A DNA stretch of 40,096 nt from Ruthenibacterium sp. GTDB lineage: Bacteria > Bacillota > Clostridia > Oscillospirales > Ruminococcaceae. The notes under the pieces are model-generated. The model saw nothing but the letters and a program-made list of their open reading frames with translations. It was not told the DNA's origin and made no database searches. The stretch is taken from contig JAHHSL010000014.1 in the NCBI GenBank assembly GCA_020025235.1, positions 1 to 40,096 on the forward strand, written 5' to 3'. Below are positions 23,765 to 31,989 of the stretch, one piece after another. The number at the start of each line of letters is the position of its first letter. The stretch's first letter is position 1. The position numbers were made by a program, and so were the translations under genes.

Positions 23765-23820
23765 AAACCACCGCTCGGGTGCGGCCCGTTTGGCAGGCAA
23801 ACCCAAGCGGTGGTTTCTTT
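23765..23820 (+). terminator. Attenuating hairpin between mglB and mglA
   Basis: Perfect 11-bp stem AAACCACCGCT (23765-23775) / AGCGGTGGTTT (23806-23816), then TCTTTATG. A short T-tract means leaky termination, giving more binding protein than transporter. Confidence 0.7.
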
Positions 23821-23841
23821 ATGAGCGAGAGGAGGAAGAAT

Positions 23842-25341
23842 ATGGATCAGCCGGCACTGCTTGAGATGCGCGGCATCTGTAAAGAATTCCCCGGTGTAAA
23901 AGCCCTGGATAATGTAAATCTGACCGTACGCCCCGGCACCGTACATGCCCTTATGGGCGAAAACGGCGCGGGCAAATCCACTTTGATGAAATGTCTGTTC
24001 GGCATTTATCATCGGGATGCGGGCACGATCACGCTGGATGGCAAATCGGTGGATTTCAAAAGCTCGAAAGAAGCGCTTGAAAACGGCGTTGCAATGGTTC
24101 ATCAGGAATTGAACCAGGCGCTGACACGCAGCGTGCAGGATAACCTGTGGCTCGGACGATATCCGAAAATTGCGGGGATCATGGTGAATGAAGCCGCAAT
24201 GGCAAAAGAAACAAAGCAGATCTTCGATACCCTGGACGTAACAGTAAACCCCAAGGCGATCATGTCGACACTGCCGGTTTCGCAGCGTCAGATGGTCGAA
24301 ATCGCAAAAGCGGTTTCCTATAATTCGAAAATTATTGTGTTTGATGAACCGACATCGTCCCTGACCGAAAGCGAAGTGGAACATCTGTTCCGCATTATCA
24401 ATATGCTGCGCGACAAGGGCTGCGGTATCATTTACATTTCCCATAAAATGGAAGAGATCCTGCGCATCAGCGATGACGTAACGATCATGCGTGATGGCCA
24501 GTGGGTGGCAACAAAGTCGGCAAAAGAGTTGACAATGGATGAAATCATCCGTCTGATGGTCGGCCGTGAGCTGACGAACCGCTTCCCGGCAAAGACGAAT
24601 AAGCCCGGCGATGTGATTCTGGATGTGCAGCACATGTCCGGCAAATACACCCGCCTGAAGGATGCGACCTTCCAGCTGCGTCAGGGCGAGATCCTGGGCA
24701 TTGCGGGTCTTGATGGCTCAGGCCGCACGGAAGTTCTGGAAAACCTGTTCGGCGCCATGACGCGGGGCGGCGGCACCATCACGCTGCATGGAAAGGAGAT
24801 CCGGAACCACAATCCGCGGGAGGCAATCAAAAACGGTTTTGCGCTGCTGACCGAGGAACGCCGTGCCACCGGTATTTTCGGCATACGGGATATCAAGGAA
24901 AACACGGTCATCTCCAATGTAAAAGATTATCTGGTCGGCGGTGTGTACCTCAACGATAAAAAAATGAGGGAAGATACCGATTGGGCGATCAATGCCATGC
25001 ATATCAAAACCCCGAGCCAGCGCACGCAGATCCGTTCGCTGTCCGGCGGCAACCAGCAGAAAGTCATTATCGGGCGCTGGCTGCTTACAAAACCCGAGAT
25101 TCTGCTTTTGGATGAACCGACACGCGGCATTGACGTCGGCGCCAAATACGAAATCTATGAACTGATCAACGATCTTGCCGAAAAGGGCAAGGGCGTTATC
25201 ATGGTATCTTCGGAAATGCCGGAGCTGCTGGGCGTTTGCGACCGTATTCTGGTCATGTCCGGCGGACAGGTTGCAGGCGAAGTGGATGCCCGCACTGCCA
25301 CGCAGGAGGAGATCCTGACTCTGGCGGCTAAGTATGTGTAA
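23842..25341 (+). CDS. mglA: Galactose/methyl-galactoside importer, double ATP-binding protein
   Basis: 499 residues with two ABC domains. Domain 1: Walker A GENGAGKST, MglA-type signature LPVSQRQMVEIAKAV, Walker B KIIVFDEPTSSL. Domain 2: degenerate Walker A around GLDGSGRTEVL, signature LSGGNQQKVIIGRWL, Walker B ILLLDEPTRGIDVGAKYEIY. This arrangement is typical of carbohydrate uptake transporter family 2. Start chosen at ATG 23842 because GAGGAGG lies six bases upstream; the Met at 23821 has no such site. 15 bp before mglC. Confidence 0.92.
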   Translation: MDQPALLEMRGICKEFPGVKALDNVNLTVRPGTVHALMGENGAGKSTLMKCLFGIYHRDAGTITLDGKSVDFKSSKEALENGVAMVHQELNQALTRSVQDNLWLGRYPKIAGIMVNEAAMAKETKQIFDTLDVTVNPKAIMSTLPVSQRQMVEIAKAVSYNSKIIVFDEPTSSLTESEVEHLFRIINMLRDKGCGIIYISHKMEEILRISDDVTIMRDGQWVATKSAKELTMDEIIRLMVGRELTNRFPAKTNKPGDVILDVQHMSGKYTRLKDATFQLRQGEILGIAGLDGSGRTEVLENLFGAMTRGGGTITLHGKEIRNHNPREAIKNGFALLTEERRATGIFGIRDIKENTVISNVKDYLVGGVYLNDKKMREDTDWAINAMHIKTPSQRTQIRSLSGGNQQKVIIGRWLLTKPEILLLDEPTRGIDVGAKYEIYELINDLAEKGKGVIMVSSEMPELLGVCDRILVMSGGQVAGEVDARTATQEEILTLAAKYV

Positions 25342-25356
25342 AGAGGAGAAAGAAAT

Positions 25357-26421
25357 ATGAGTAATTCATCCGAATCTCTGGCACTGAAAGCCAAAAACCT
25401 GAATGCCAAAAAGGTAGGCAGTGCCCTTCTGAACAACGCGCTGATCATCATTATGCTGATCGTCGCAGGCTATGTGGCAATCACGCAGCCGTCTTTCCTG
25501 AGCGCAAGCTCGCTGATCAACCTGCTGTCCCTTACGGCGGCATATCTGCCGGTGGCACTGGGCATTGCAGGCTGCATCGTCCTTACCGGTACAGACCTTA
25601 GCGCGGGCCGCGCCGTGGGCATCACGGCGTGCGTGGCAGCTTCGCTGCTGCAGTCGGTCGATGCGGCAAACAAAATGTGGCCGAACATCGGCACACTGCC
25701 CATTCCTCTGGTTATCCTGATCGTTATTGCGATCGGCGCCGTTATCGGTGCATTCAACGGCTTCTTTGTGGCAAAGTTCAAGCTGCATCCGTTTATCGTT
25801 ACACTGGCAACCCAGCTGATCCTTTATACGATTTTGCTGTTGTATGTGCAGCAGGGCAATAACAATGGCATGGCAATTTCCGGCCTTTCTGCAAAGTACC
25901 GCAACTTTGTCGTGGGCGATCCCCCGATTTTGAACTTTGCAGACGGCAAGATCCAGATCCCGAACTATGTTCTGTATGCCATTTTACTTACCGCGCTGAT
26001 GTGGTTCGTATGGAACAAAACCACGTTCGGCAAAAACATGTTTGCTTTGGGTGCCAATGAAGAAGCTGCCCGTGTTTCCGGCGTCAACGTGTTCGCAACC
26101 ACAATTGCAGTATTTGCACTGGCAGGTGCCATGTACGGCTGGGCAGGCTTTGTGGAAGCAGCCCGTATCGCTTCCAACACGGCAAACACCGGCGTCAACT
26201 ACGAACTGGATGCAATCGCGGCCTGCGTCATCGGCGGCGTATCCTTTGTAGGCGGCATCGGTAAGATCAGCGGCATCGTCATCGGTGTTATCATGCTGCG
26301 CCTGATCTTCGTCGCACTGCCTCTGGTCGGCATGGATCAGAACCTCCAGTATGCTATCAAGGGCGGGATCATTCTGTTCGCCTGCGCACTGGATATGAGA
26401 AAGTATCTGGTCAAGAAATAA
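25357..26421 (+). CDS. mglC: Galactose/methyl-galactoside importer permease
   Basis: 354 residues with 8-10 TM helices. Family landmarks: GIAGCIVLTGTDLSAGRAVG (~68-87), GAFNGFFVAKFKLHPFIVTLAT, NMFALGANEEAARVSGVNV, and AIAACVIGGVSFVGGIGKISG near the C-terminus, all typical of MglC/RbsC permeases. GAGGAG precedes the ATG. The rho-independent terminator at 26433-26482 follows, so the sensor genes downstream have their own promoter. Confidence 0.92.
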   Translation: MSNSSESLALKAKNLNAKKVGSALLNNALIIIMLIVAGYVAITQPSFLSASSLINLLSLTAAYLPVALGIAGCIVLTGTDLSAGRAVGITACVAASLLQSVDAANKMWPNIGTLPIPLVILIVIAIGAVIGAFNGFFVAKFKLHPFIVTLATQLILYTILLLYVQQGNNNGMAISGLSAKYRNFVVGDPPILNFADGKIQIPNYVLYAILLTALMWFVWNKTTFGKNMFALGANEEAARVSGVNVFATTIAVFALAGAMYGWAGFVEAARIASNTANTGVNYELDAIAACVIGGVSFVGGIGKISGIVIGVIMLRLIFVALPLVGMDQNLQYAIKGGIILFACALDMRKYLVKK

Positions 26422-26432
26422 TTGTCTGTGAT

Positions 26433-26482
26433 AAAACAGGGCAGCCGTCCGCAGCGTCGGAACGTGCTGTCCTGTTTTTCTT
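26433..26482 (+). terminator. Terminator of the mglBAC operon
   Basis: 13-bp stem AAAACAGGGCAGC (26433-26445) / GCTGTCCTGTTTT (26466-26478) with one G-U pair, followed by TCTTTT. Confidence 0.88.
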
Positions 26483-26494
26483 TTGGGAAAAATA

Positions 26495-26503
26495 TGATAT
26501 ACT
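26495..26503 (+). promoter_or_regulatory. Extended -10 promoter of the sensor operon
   Basis: TGATATACT, an extended -10 element with perfect TG-n-TATACT, 40 bp before the response regulator start; no clear -35. Confidence 0.55.
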
Positions 26504-26542
26504 GATTTTGAAACAAATTCAGCCTTTAAGGGGGAAAAGGGG

Positions 26543-28138
26543 ATGGAAGAATATCGCATTCTTCTGGTGGATGACGAGGAGGAGCTGCGTGCCGGCATCC
26601 GCCGCAAGATCGACTGGGAGGCGCTCGGCTTCACGCTGGCAGGGGAAGCGGCAAACGGCGAGGATGCGCTGGAACTTGCCGAGCAGATCATGCCGGACGT
26701 GCTGCTCACCGACATCAAAATGCCTTTTATGGACGGCCTTACGCTGTGCCGTCAGCTCAAGCAGCGCCTGCCCGCGATCCGGATCGTGATATTTTCCGGC
26801 TTTGATGATTTTGAATATGCGCGTCAGGCAATCGGGATGAACGTGTTTGAATATATCCTGAAACCGCTTACGGCTGCCGAACTGACGGGTGTGCTGCAGC
26901 GCCTGCGCGAGGATATGGACGCTCAGCGCGCCCAGCGGCAGGATATTGAAAAGCTGCGCCGCAGCTATGAAGAAACGCTGCCGGTGCTGCGCGGGCTTTT
27001 TTATGCGCGCCTGCTGAACGGGCAGATCAAGGGAAACCAGATTGCCGAACGCGCGCTGCGGTACGAAATCCAGCTGGACGGCGCACAATGGGTGACGGCA
27101 AGGGTGCATGTAAGCAATATGGGGGAAGACCCGGACGAGCTTGTCCTGCTGTCGCTCAAGACCTTTTTTGAAGAAAACCTGGTACTGGAAGGCTGTGAAT
27201 TCCGCTGCCTTTTATATGATGACGACCTTGCCGTGATTGCAGGCTTTGCGGAAAAAGCAGATGTCTATGCATTGCTGGGCGAGTTGGAACGGGTGCGTAT
27301 CCTGGCGGAAACGATCCTTCGCCTGCAGCTCACTGTTGGGCTGGGGCAGGTGGCGGAACAGCTGGAACAGCTTTCTGTTTCGGCACAGGGCGCAAAAAGT
27401 GCGCTGGAATATCAGGTGATTTTGGGCAGCGGACGCACGCTGTATATCGAAGATCTGGAGCCGACCCGAACGGATGTGCTGAATTTCGGTACACCCGAAG
27501 AGGAAGAGCTGATGAACGCGGTAAAGCTGGGCGGGCCGGAGCAGATCCGGGCGATGATCCAGCGGATGATGCTGGTCAACCGGGAGCAGATCTCACTCGG
27601 GCAGTTCCAGTGCTTTTTCCTGGAACTCGTAACCTGTCTGATCCGTTTGGCAAGGGACCGCGAAGTGCCGCTGGAAGAAGTGTTCGGAAACGATTTCACC
27701 GGCGCGGTGCGCCTGACGGATTTCCAGTCTCCGGAGGAATTGGCGGGCTGGGTGGAAAAGCGCTGCCTGCGTTTGCAGGAAATGCTGCGCCGTCAGCGCA
27801 AATATACTACGACGCGAACAGTGGATAAGGCGCGGGAGTATATTCAGCAGAATTATGCGGACTGCGATCTTTCGGTGGAGATGCTGTGCGATCATCTGCA
27901 TCTTTCGTCCGCTTATTTCTCAACGATGTTCAAAAAGGAAACCGGCATGAGCTTTACCGCTTATGTAACCAAGGTGCGCATGGAGGCAGCGGCGGTTCTG
28001 CTGCGGGATACCGAGGAAAAAACCTATCTGATTGCCGAGCAGATCGGGTATCAGGACCCAAACTATTTCAGCTATGCGTTTAAACGGTATTTCAATACCA
28101 GTCCTTCCAAATACCGTGCGGCACAGAAGGAAGGCTGA
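26543..28138 (+). CDS. YesN-type response regulator with AraC DNA-binding domain
   Basis: 531 residues. Receiver domain ~1-120: acidic pocket DDEEE (10-14), phosphorylated Asp57 in LLTDIKMP, conserved Thr/Ser-Gly at FSGFDDFEYA, and Lys in LKPLTAAEL. A long middle region (~130-420) typical of YesN-like proteins. C-terminal AraC HTH pair (~430-531): CDLSVEMLCDHLHLSSAYFS and YLIAEQIGYQDPNYFSYAFK. Likely activates the mgl promoter upstream and perhaps its own. Followed after 23 bp by the sensor kinase gene. Confidence 0.92.
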   Translation: MEEYRILLVDDEEELRAGIRRKIDWEALGFTLAGEAANGEDALELAEQIMPDVLLTDIKMPFMDGLTLCRQLKQRLPAIRIVIFSGFDDFEYARQAIGMNVFEYILKPLTAAELTGVLQRLREDMDAQRAQRQDIEKLRRSYEETLPVLRGLFYARLLNGQIKGNQIAERALRYEIQLDGAQWVTARVHVSNMGEDPDELVLLSLKTFFEENLVLEGCEFRCLLYDDDLAVIAGFAEKADVYALLGELERVRILAETILRLQLTVGLGQVAEQLEQLSVSAQGAKSALEYQVILGSGRTLYIEDLEPTRTDVLNFGTPEEEELMNAVKLGGPEQIRAMIQRMMLVNREQISLGQFQCFFLELVTCLIRLARDREVPLEEVFGNDFTGAVRLTDFQSPEELAGWVEKRCLRLQEMLRRQRKYTTTRTVDKAREYIQQNYADCDLSVEMLCDHLHLSSAYFSTMFKKETGMSFTAYVTKVRMEAAAVLLRDTEEKTYLIAEQIGYQDPNYFSYAFKRYFNTSPSKYRAAQKEG

Positions 28139-28161
28139 AACAGGACGGGGGGAGCTTCGGC

Positions 28162-29970
28162 ATGATTTTTCGCAGCATTGCGCGCCGCTTTTCGCGGTCG
28201 TATGAAAAAATGAGCATTCAGCGTGTGATTTCGCTGACATTTACAGCTGTTGCCGTGGTGGGCATGCTGTTCATCGGCCTGTCGCTTGCAGTGCGCTATT
28301 CCTCGGTCAATCAGCAGGTTCAGGCACAGGCAAGCCAGCAGGTGCTCGATCAGGTAAACCTGACGCTGGATGCACACCTGCGGCGTATGATGCGCGTGGC
28401 AGATACCGTGTATTACCGCATCATCAAAAATGCCGATATCGAACAGGGACTGCCGAACGACGGCCTTTCCCTTTTGTATGAGGAAAACCGCGATTCTCTG
28501 GTATCAATTGCGGTTTTTGACGCACAGGGAGAGCTGCTTTCCGCAGCACCGCTTTCGGAACTGAAGCCGGGGGCGCACCCGGAACAGCAAAGCTGGTTCC
28601 TGCAGGCACAGAACCAGATCGAAAACATTCATTTTTCAACAGCACATGTGCAGAACCTGTTTCAAACATCCGACAACAGTTATCACTGGGTGATTTCTCT
28701 GAGCCGTCAGGTCGAACTGACACGCGGCGGCTCCATTGAAAGCGGCGTGCTTTTGGTGGATATCAGCTTTACCGGGCTGGAACAGATTTTCCGGAATACG
28801 TCCTATGGGGCAAACGGATATCTTTATCTTGTGAACCGGAATGGCGAAATCATTTATCACCCCCGCCAGCAGCTGATTTATGCGGGCATCCAGAAGGAAA
28901 ACCATGAACGGGCGGCACAGCTGCCGGATGGTACGCACTGGGAAGAATTTGAAGGGGAACAGCATCAGATCACTGTCAAGACCATGGGCTATACCGGCTG
29001 GAAGCTGGTGAGCGTGGTTCCGGTCAAGGGCTTTGAAGTGAATACCGGGCAGTTCCTGCTGTTTGTCGGCTCCGTGCTGCTCTTTTCCATTTTCCTGCTG
29101 GTCTTTGTGAACAGCCGTCTTTCGGATCATATTTCAGAACCGATCCGGGAACTGGAACGCGCGGTGAATGAAACCGGCCGCGGCGGCGATATGCCGGAGC
29201 TTTCCAACGACGGCTGCTATGAGGTGCATAAGCTCGAACATTCGATTCGAGCTATGGTGTCCACGATGCATCATCTTATGGAGGACGTCATCCAGCAGGA
29301 GGAGGATAAGCGCCGCTCGGAACTGGAGGTGCTGCAGTCGCAGATCAATCCTCATTTTCTTTACAACACACTGGATTCGGTCATCTGGCTCACCGAAAGC
29401 GGACGCTATGACGATGCGATCAGCATGGTCACTTCGCTGGGACGCCTGTTCCGCATTTCCCTGAGCAAAGGCAGCCGGATCATCCGTCTTGCGGATGAAC
29501 TGGAACATGCCAATCACTATATGGCGATCCAGAAGATCCGCTATAAGAACAAATTTGAATTTTCGGTGCAGACGGATACGCCGATCGAATCGCTGTACTG
29601 CCTGAAGCTCATCATTCAGCCGATTCTGGAAAATGCAATCTATCACGGAATGGCTGCGGCAGATGACGACGGGGAGATCCGAATCCGCGTGTGGCGCGAG
29701 GAAGAGGAAATCTATATCGACGTAAGCGACAACGGCCTTGGCATGACGCCGGAGGTGGCGGCGGGTCTTTTGGACGAAAGCCGTCCGGTGTCGTCTAAAA
29801 AAGGTTCCGGGATCGGGGTGCGCAACGTGCACCGCCGTTTGCAGCTGACGTTCGGCGCACAGTACGGGCTGACGATTTTCAGCGAGCCGGATGAGGGAAC
29901 GACTGTCAGGATCCACCTTCCGGTTCTGGAACATCCGGAAGCGGATGGGCAAAAGGGGGCGGTACGATGA
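28162..29970 (+). CDS. YesM/LytS-like sensor histidine kinase
   Basis: 602 residues. TM1 ~24-45, extracellular dCache-like sensor ~50-295, TM2 ~297-316, HAMP ~317-372. Then the His_kinase family core with phospho-accepting His398 in QINPHFLYNTLD, N-box ENAIYHGM (490-497), G1 box DNGLGMT (523-529), and G2 box KKGSGIGVRNV (547-557). Start with GGGGGGAG seven bases upstream. Its stop overlaps the anchored binding-like protein gene by 4 bp, indicating a stoichiometric partnership. Presumed to phosphorylate the adjacent regulator in response to sugar sensed directly or via binding proteins. Confidence 0.92.
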   Translation: MIFRSIARRFSRSYEKMSIQRVISLTFTAVAVVGMLFIGLSLAVRYSSVNQQVQAQASQQVLDQVNLTLDAHLRRMMRVADTVYYRIIKNADIEQGLPNDGLSLLYEENRDSLVSIAVFDAQGELLSAAPLSELKPGAHPEQQSWFLQAQNQIENIHFSTAHVQNLFQTSDNSYHWVISLSRQVELTRGGSIESGVLLVDISFTGLEQIFRNTSYGANGYLYLVNRNGEIIYHPRQQLIYAGIQKENHERAAQLPDGTHWEEFEGEQHQITVKTMGYTGWKLVSVVPVKGFEVNTGQFLLFVGSVLLFSIFLLVFVNSRLSDHISEPIRELERAVNETGRGGDMPELSNDGCYEVHKLEHSIRAMVSTMHHLMEDVIQQEEDKRRSELEVLQSQINPHFLYNTLDSVIWLTESGRYDDAISMVTSLGRLFRISLSKGSRIIRLADELEHANHYMAIQKIRYKNKFEFSVQTDTPIESLYCLKLIIQPILENAIYHGMAAADDDGEIRIRVWREEEEIYIDVSDNGLGMTPEVAAGLLDESRPVSSKKGSGIGVRNVHRRLQLTFGAQYGLTIFSEPDEGTTVRIHLPVLEHPEADGQKGAVR

Positions 29971-30893
29971 AAAAACGTGCTCGGCGGATCTGGCAGCTGG
30001 CGGGTCTGGGGCTTCTGGGCGTCGCCATGCTGTTCAGCCTGATGCTGCCGGAAGAATTTCTTATGGAAAGTGAACCGGAACGTGTGGAAATTTCCATCCT
30101 GACGCGCCAGACGGATGGTACGATCTGGTCGGTGGCGCGCCAGGGAATGGAACAGGCGGCGGAAGACCTTGGGGCGGAACTGCGTTTTCTGACACTGCGC
30201 AGCCCGAACGACAGCGCGGAACAGCTTGAACTGTTGTACCGGGAAGCAGAGCTTCATGTGGACGGCGCCGTGATCGTGCCGGCAGACTGCCGCGCACTGG
30301 AAGAATGTCTCAAGGAATGGAAGGCCTTTCCGGTAGTGACCATGGAATCCCGTGTGGAGGGCGCAAAGGCGTTTATCGGGCCGGATAATCAGCAGGCGGG
30401 CGAGCAGCTGGCACGGCAGGTCGTGCAGGATCTGCCGTCCAAGGGCGTGGCTCTGCTGGTGCGCAGCTGTGCGGAAAGCACCGGTGTGGCACAGCGGATG
30501 GATGCGGCAAAAAGGGTGCTGGAACAGGCGGGGTTCAAGGTGTGCACGGCCGAAAACGGGCTGCAGCAGATGACTGAACCGGCAGATGCGGTTCTGTGCT
30601 TTGATATGCAGAGCCTGTTTCAGGTGGAAAAAATGCAGGGATCGGATGAGCCGATGCCCCGCGTTTATGCAGCAGGCGCAACAAGTGCGGCGGTGTCCCG
30701 TCTGGAAACCGGAGAGATTTCGGCACTTGCGGCATGGAGCGAATATGCGCAGGGGTATCTTGCGCTGAAACAGGCGGTGTGTGCCGCACGAAAGGAAACG
30801 GTGGAAACCTGTGTGCTGCCGGTCACGGTGGTGCAGGAAGGAGAAACTTATGAACCGGATCATCAAAAGCTTCTTTACCCTGTGTCTCATTAG
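29967..30893 (+). CDS. Membrane-anchored sugar-binding-like protein (sensor accessory)
   Basis: 308 residues. An N-terminal positively charged segment and one hydrophobic helix (~9-27) without lipobox or clear cleavage site predict a membrane-tethered outer domain. Residues ~40-300 follow the type I binding-protein (Peripla_BP_4/LacI-like) pattern: ISILTRQTDGTIWSVARQG, VDGAVIVPAD, FIGPDNQQAGEQLAR, VALLVRSC. It lacks the calcium loop of MglB. Translation is coupled to the kinase (ATGA overlap). The XylFII-LytS pair of Clostridium, in which a membrane-tethered binding protein presents sugar to a kinase, is a known precedent. Ligand and binding capacity unproven. Confidence 0.72.
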   Translation: MKKRARRIWQLAGLGLLGVAMLFSLMLPEEFLMESEPERVEISILTRQTDGTIWSVARQGMEQAAEDLGAELRFLTLRSPNDSAEQLELLYREAELHVDGAVIVPADCRALEECLKEWKAFPVVTMESRVEGAKAFIGPDNQQAGEQLARQVVQDLPSKGVALLVRSCAESTGVAQRMDAAKRVLEQAGFKVCTAENGLQQMTEPADAVLCFDMQSLFQVEKMQGSDEPMPRVYAAGATSAAVSRLETGEISALAAWSEYAQGYLALKQAVCAARKETVETCVLPVTVVQEGETYEPDHQKLLYPVSH

Positions 30894-31914
30894 TATCCTG
30901 TGCGCCGGTATGCTGACCGGATGCACCCGAACCCCGCGTGCGGATACGGATACGCTGCGCATCGGCGTGGCGGTGTATCAGCAGTCGGATACCTTTATCA
31001 GCACACTGATGCAGGCTTTGGAGCATCTGGCGCAGGAACGGGAAAGCAGCGAGGAAATCAAGATCAACCTGAACGTGGTCGATGGGCACGGTTCGCAGCT
31101 GACCCAAAGCGAGCAGATCGATCGGCTGATCGCACTGGATTACGACGTGCTGTGTGTGAACATCGTGGATAGGACAAGCGCGGCAATGCTGATCGACAAG
31201 GCAAAAGAAGCGAATATCCCGATCATCTTTTTCAACCGTGAACCGGTGCAGGAGGATATCCAGCGCTGGGATTCGGTGTACTATGTGGGAGCAAAGGCGG
31301 AAGAATCCGGCATCCTGCAGGGGCAGATCCTGCTCAACGCATGGCTGAACGAAAACGAACGGGTGGACCGCAATCAGGATGGCGTTTTGCAGTATGTGAT
31401 GCTGGAGGGCGAGCCCGGTCATCAGGATGCCATGCTGCGCACGGAGTATGCCGTGAAAACATTGGTGGAAGCAGGCGTTTCGGTGGAAAAGCTGGACAGC
31501 AATACCGCAAACTGGGATCGCAGTCAGGCGGCTTCCCGCATGGCACAGTGGATGGACCGCATCGGAGATTCGATCGAAGTGGTGATTTCCAATAATGACG
31601 ATATGGCGCTGGGTGCGATCGATGTATTCCAAAACATGAATATTCCCAAGGAAAAGATGCCGGTTGTGGTTGGCGTGGACGCCACAGCGCTGGCACTGGA
31701 AGCCGTGTGTGATGGCACGATGCAGGGGACGGTGCGCAATGACGCAAAAGGGATCGCAAAGTGCATGCTGGATCTTGCCATAAGCCTGAACCGGGGGCAG
31801 GAGGCGCCGGAGCTTGAAAAATATCAGGACGGGCAGTATATCTGGCTGCCCTATCAGAAAGTGACAAAGGAACAGCTTCCCTGTGAAGAAGCCCGAGCAC
31901 CTGCACAGCCGTAA
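30850..31914 (+). CDS. Second MglB-like sugar-binding lipoprotein
   Basis: 354 residues from ATG 30850 (AAGGAG six bases upstream). Lipobox LTGC (Cys25). Type I sugar-binding fold with the MglB-type calcium loop DRNQDGVLQ (~173-181), NIVDRTSAAMLIDKA, IPIIFFNREPV, NNDDMALGAIDVFQN and VVGVDATALALEA. Clear but diverged relative of the MglB at 22533-23711. It overlaps the anchored protein gene by 44 bp and lies in the sensor operon rather than beside a permease, so a signalling role (handing sugar to the sensor complex) is more likely than bulk transport. Ends before the terminator at 31936-31976. Confidence 0.85.
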   Translation: MNRIIKSFFTLCLISILCAGMLTGCTRTPRADTDTLRIGVAVYQQSDTFISTLMQALEHLAQERESSEEIKINLNVVDGHGSQLTQSEQIDRLIALDYDVLCVNIVDRTSAAMLIDKAKEANIPIIFFNREPVQEDIQRWDSVYYVGAKAEESGILQGQILLNAWLNENERVDRNQDGVLQYVMLEGEPGHQDAMLRTEYAVKTLVEAGVSVEKLDSNTANWDRSQAASRMAQWMDRIGDSIEVVISNNDDMALGAIDVFQNMNIPKEKMPVVVGVDATALALEAVCDGTMQGTVRNDAKGIAKCMLDLAISLNRGQEAPELEKYQDGQYIWLPYQKVTKEQLPCEEARAPAQP

Positions 31915-31935
31915 AAAGCGGCAAGATGAAACAAG

Positions 31936-31976
31936 TAAAAGGCTCCGGAGAGTGCGCATCTCTCCGGAGCCTTTCT
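31936..31976. terminator. Bidirectional terminator between sensor operon and VWA gene
   Basis: 15-bp stem around AAAGGCTCCGGAGAG (31938-31952) and its complement ending at 31974, A-rich left flank, TTTC right flank. Serves convergent genes. Confidence 0.88.
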
Positions 31977-31989
31977 TGCAGACAGGATG

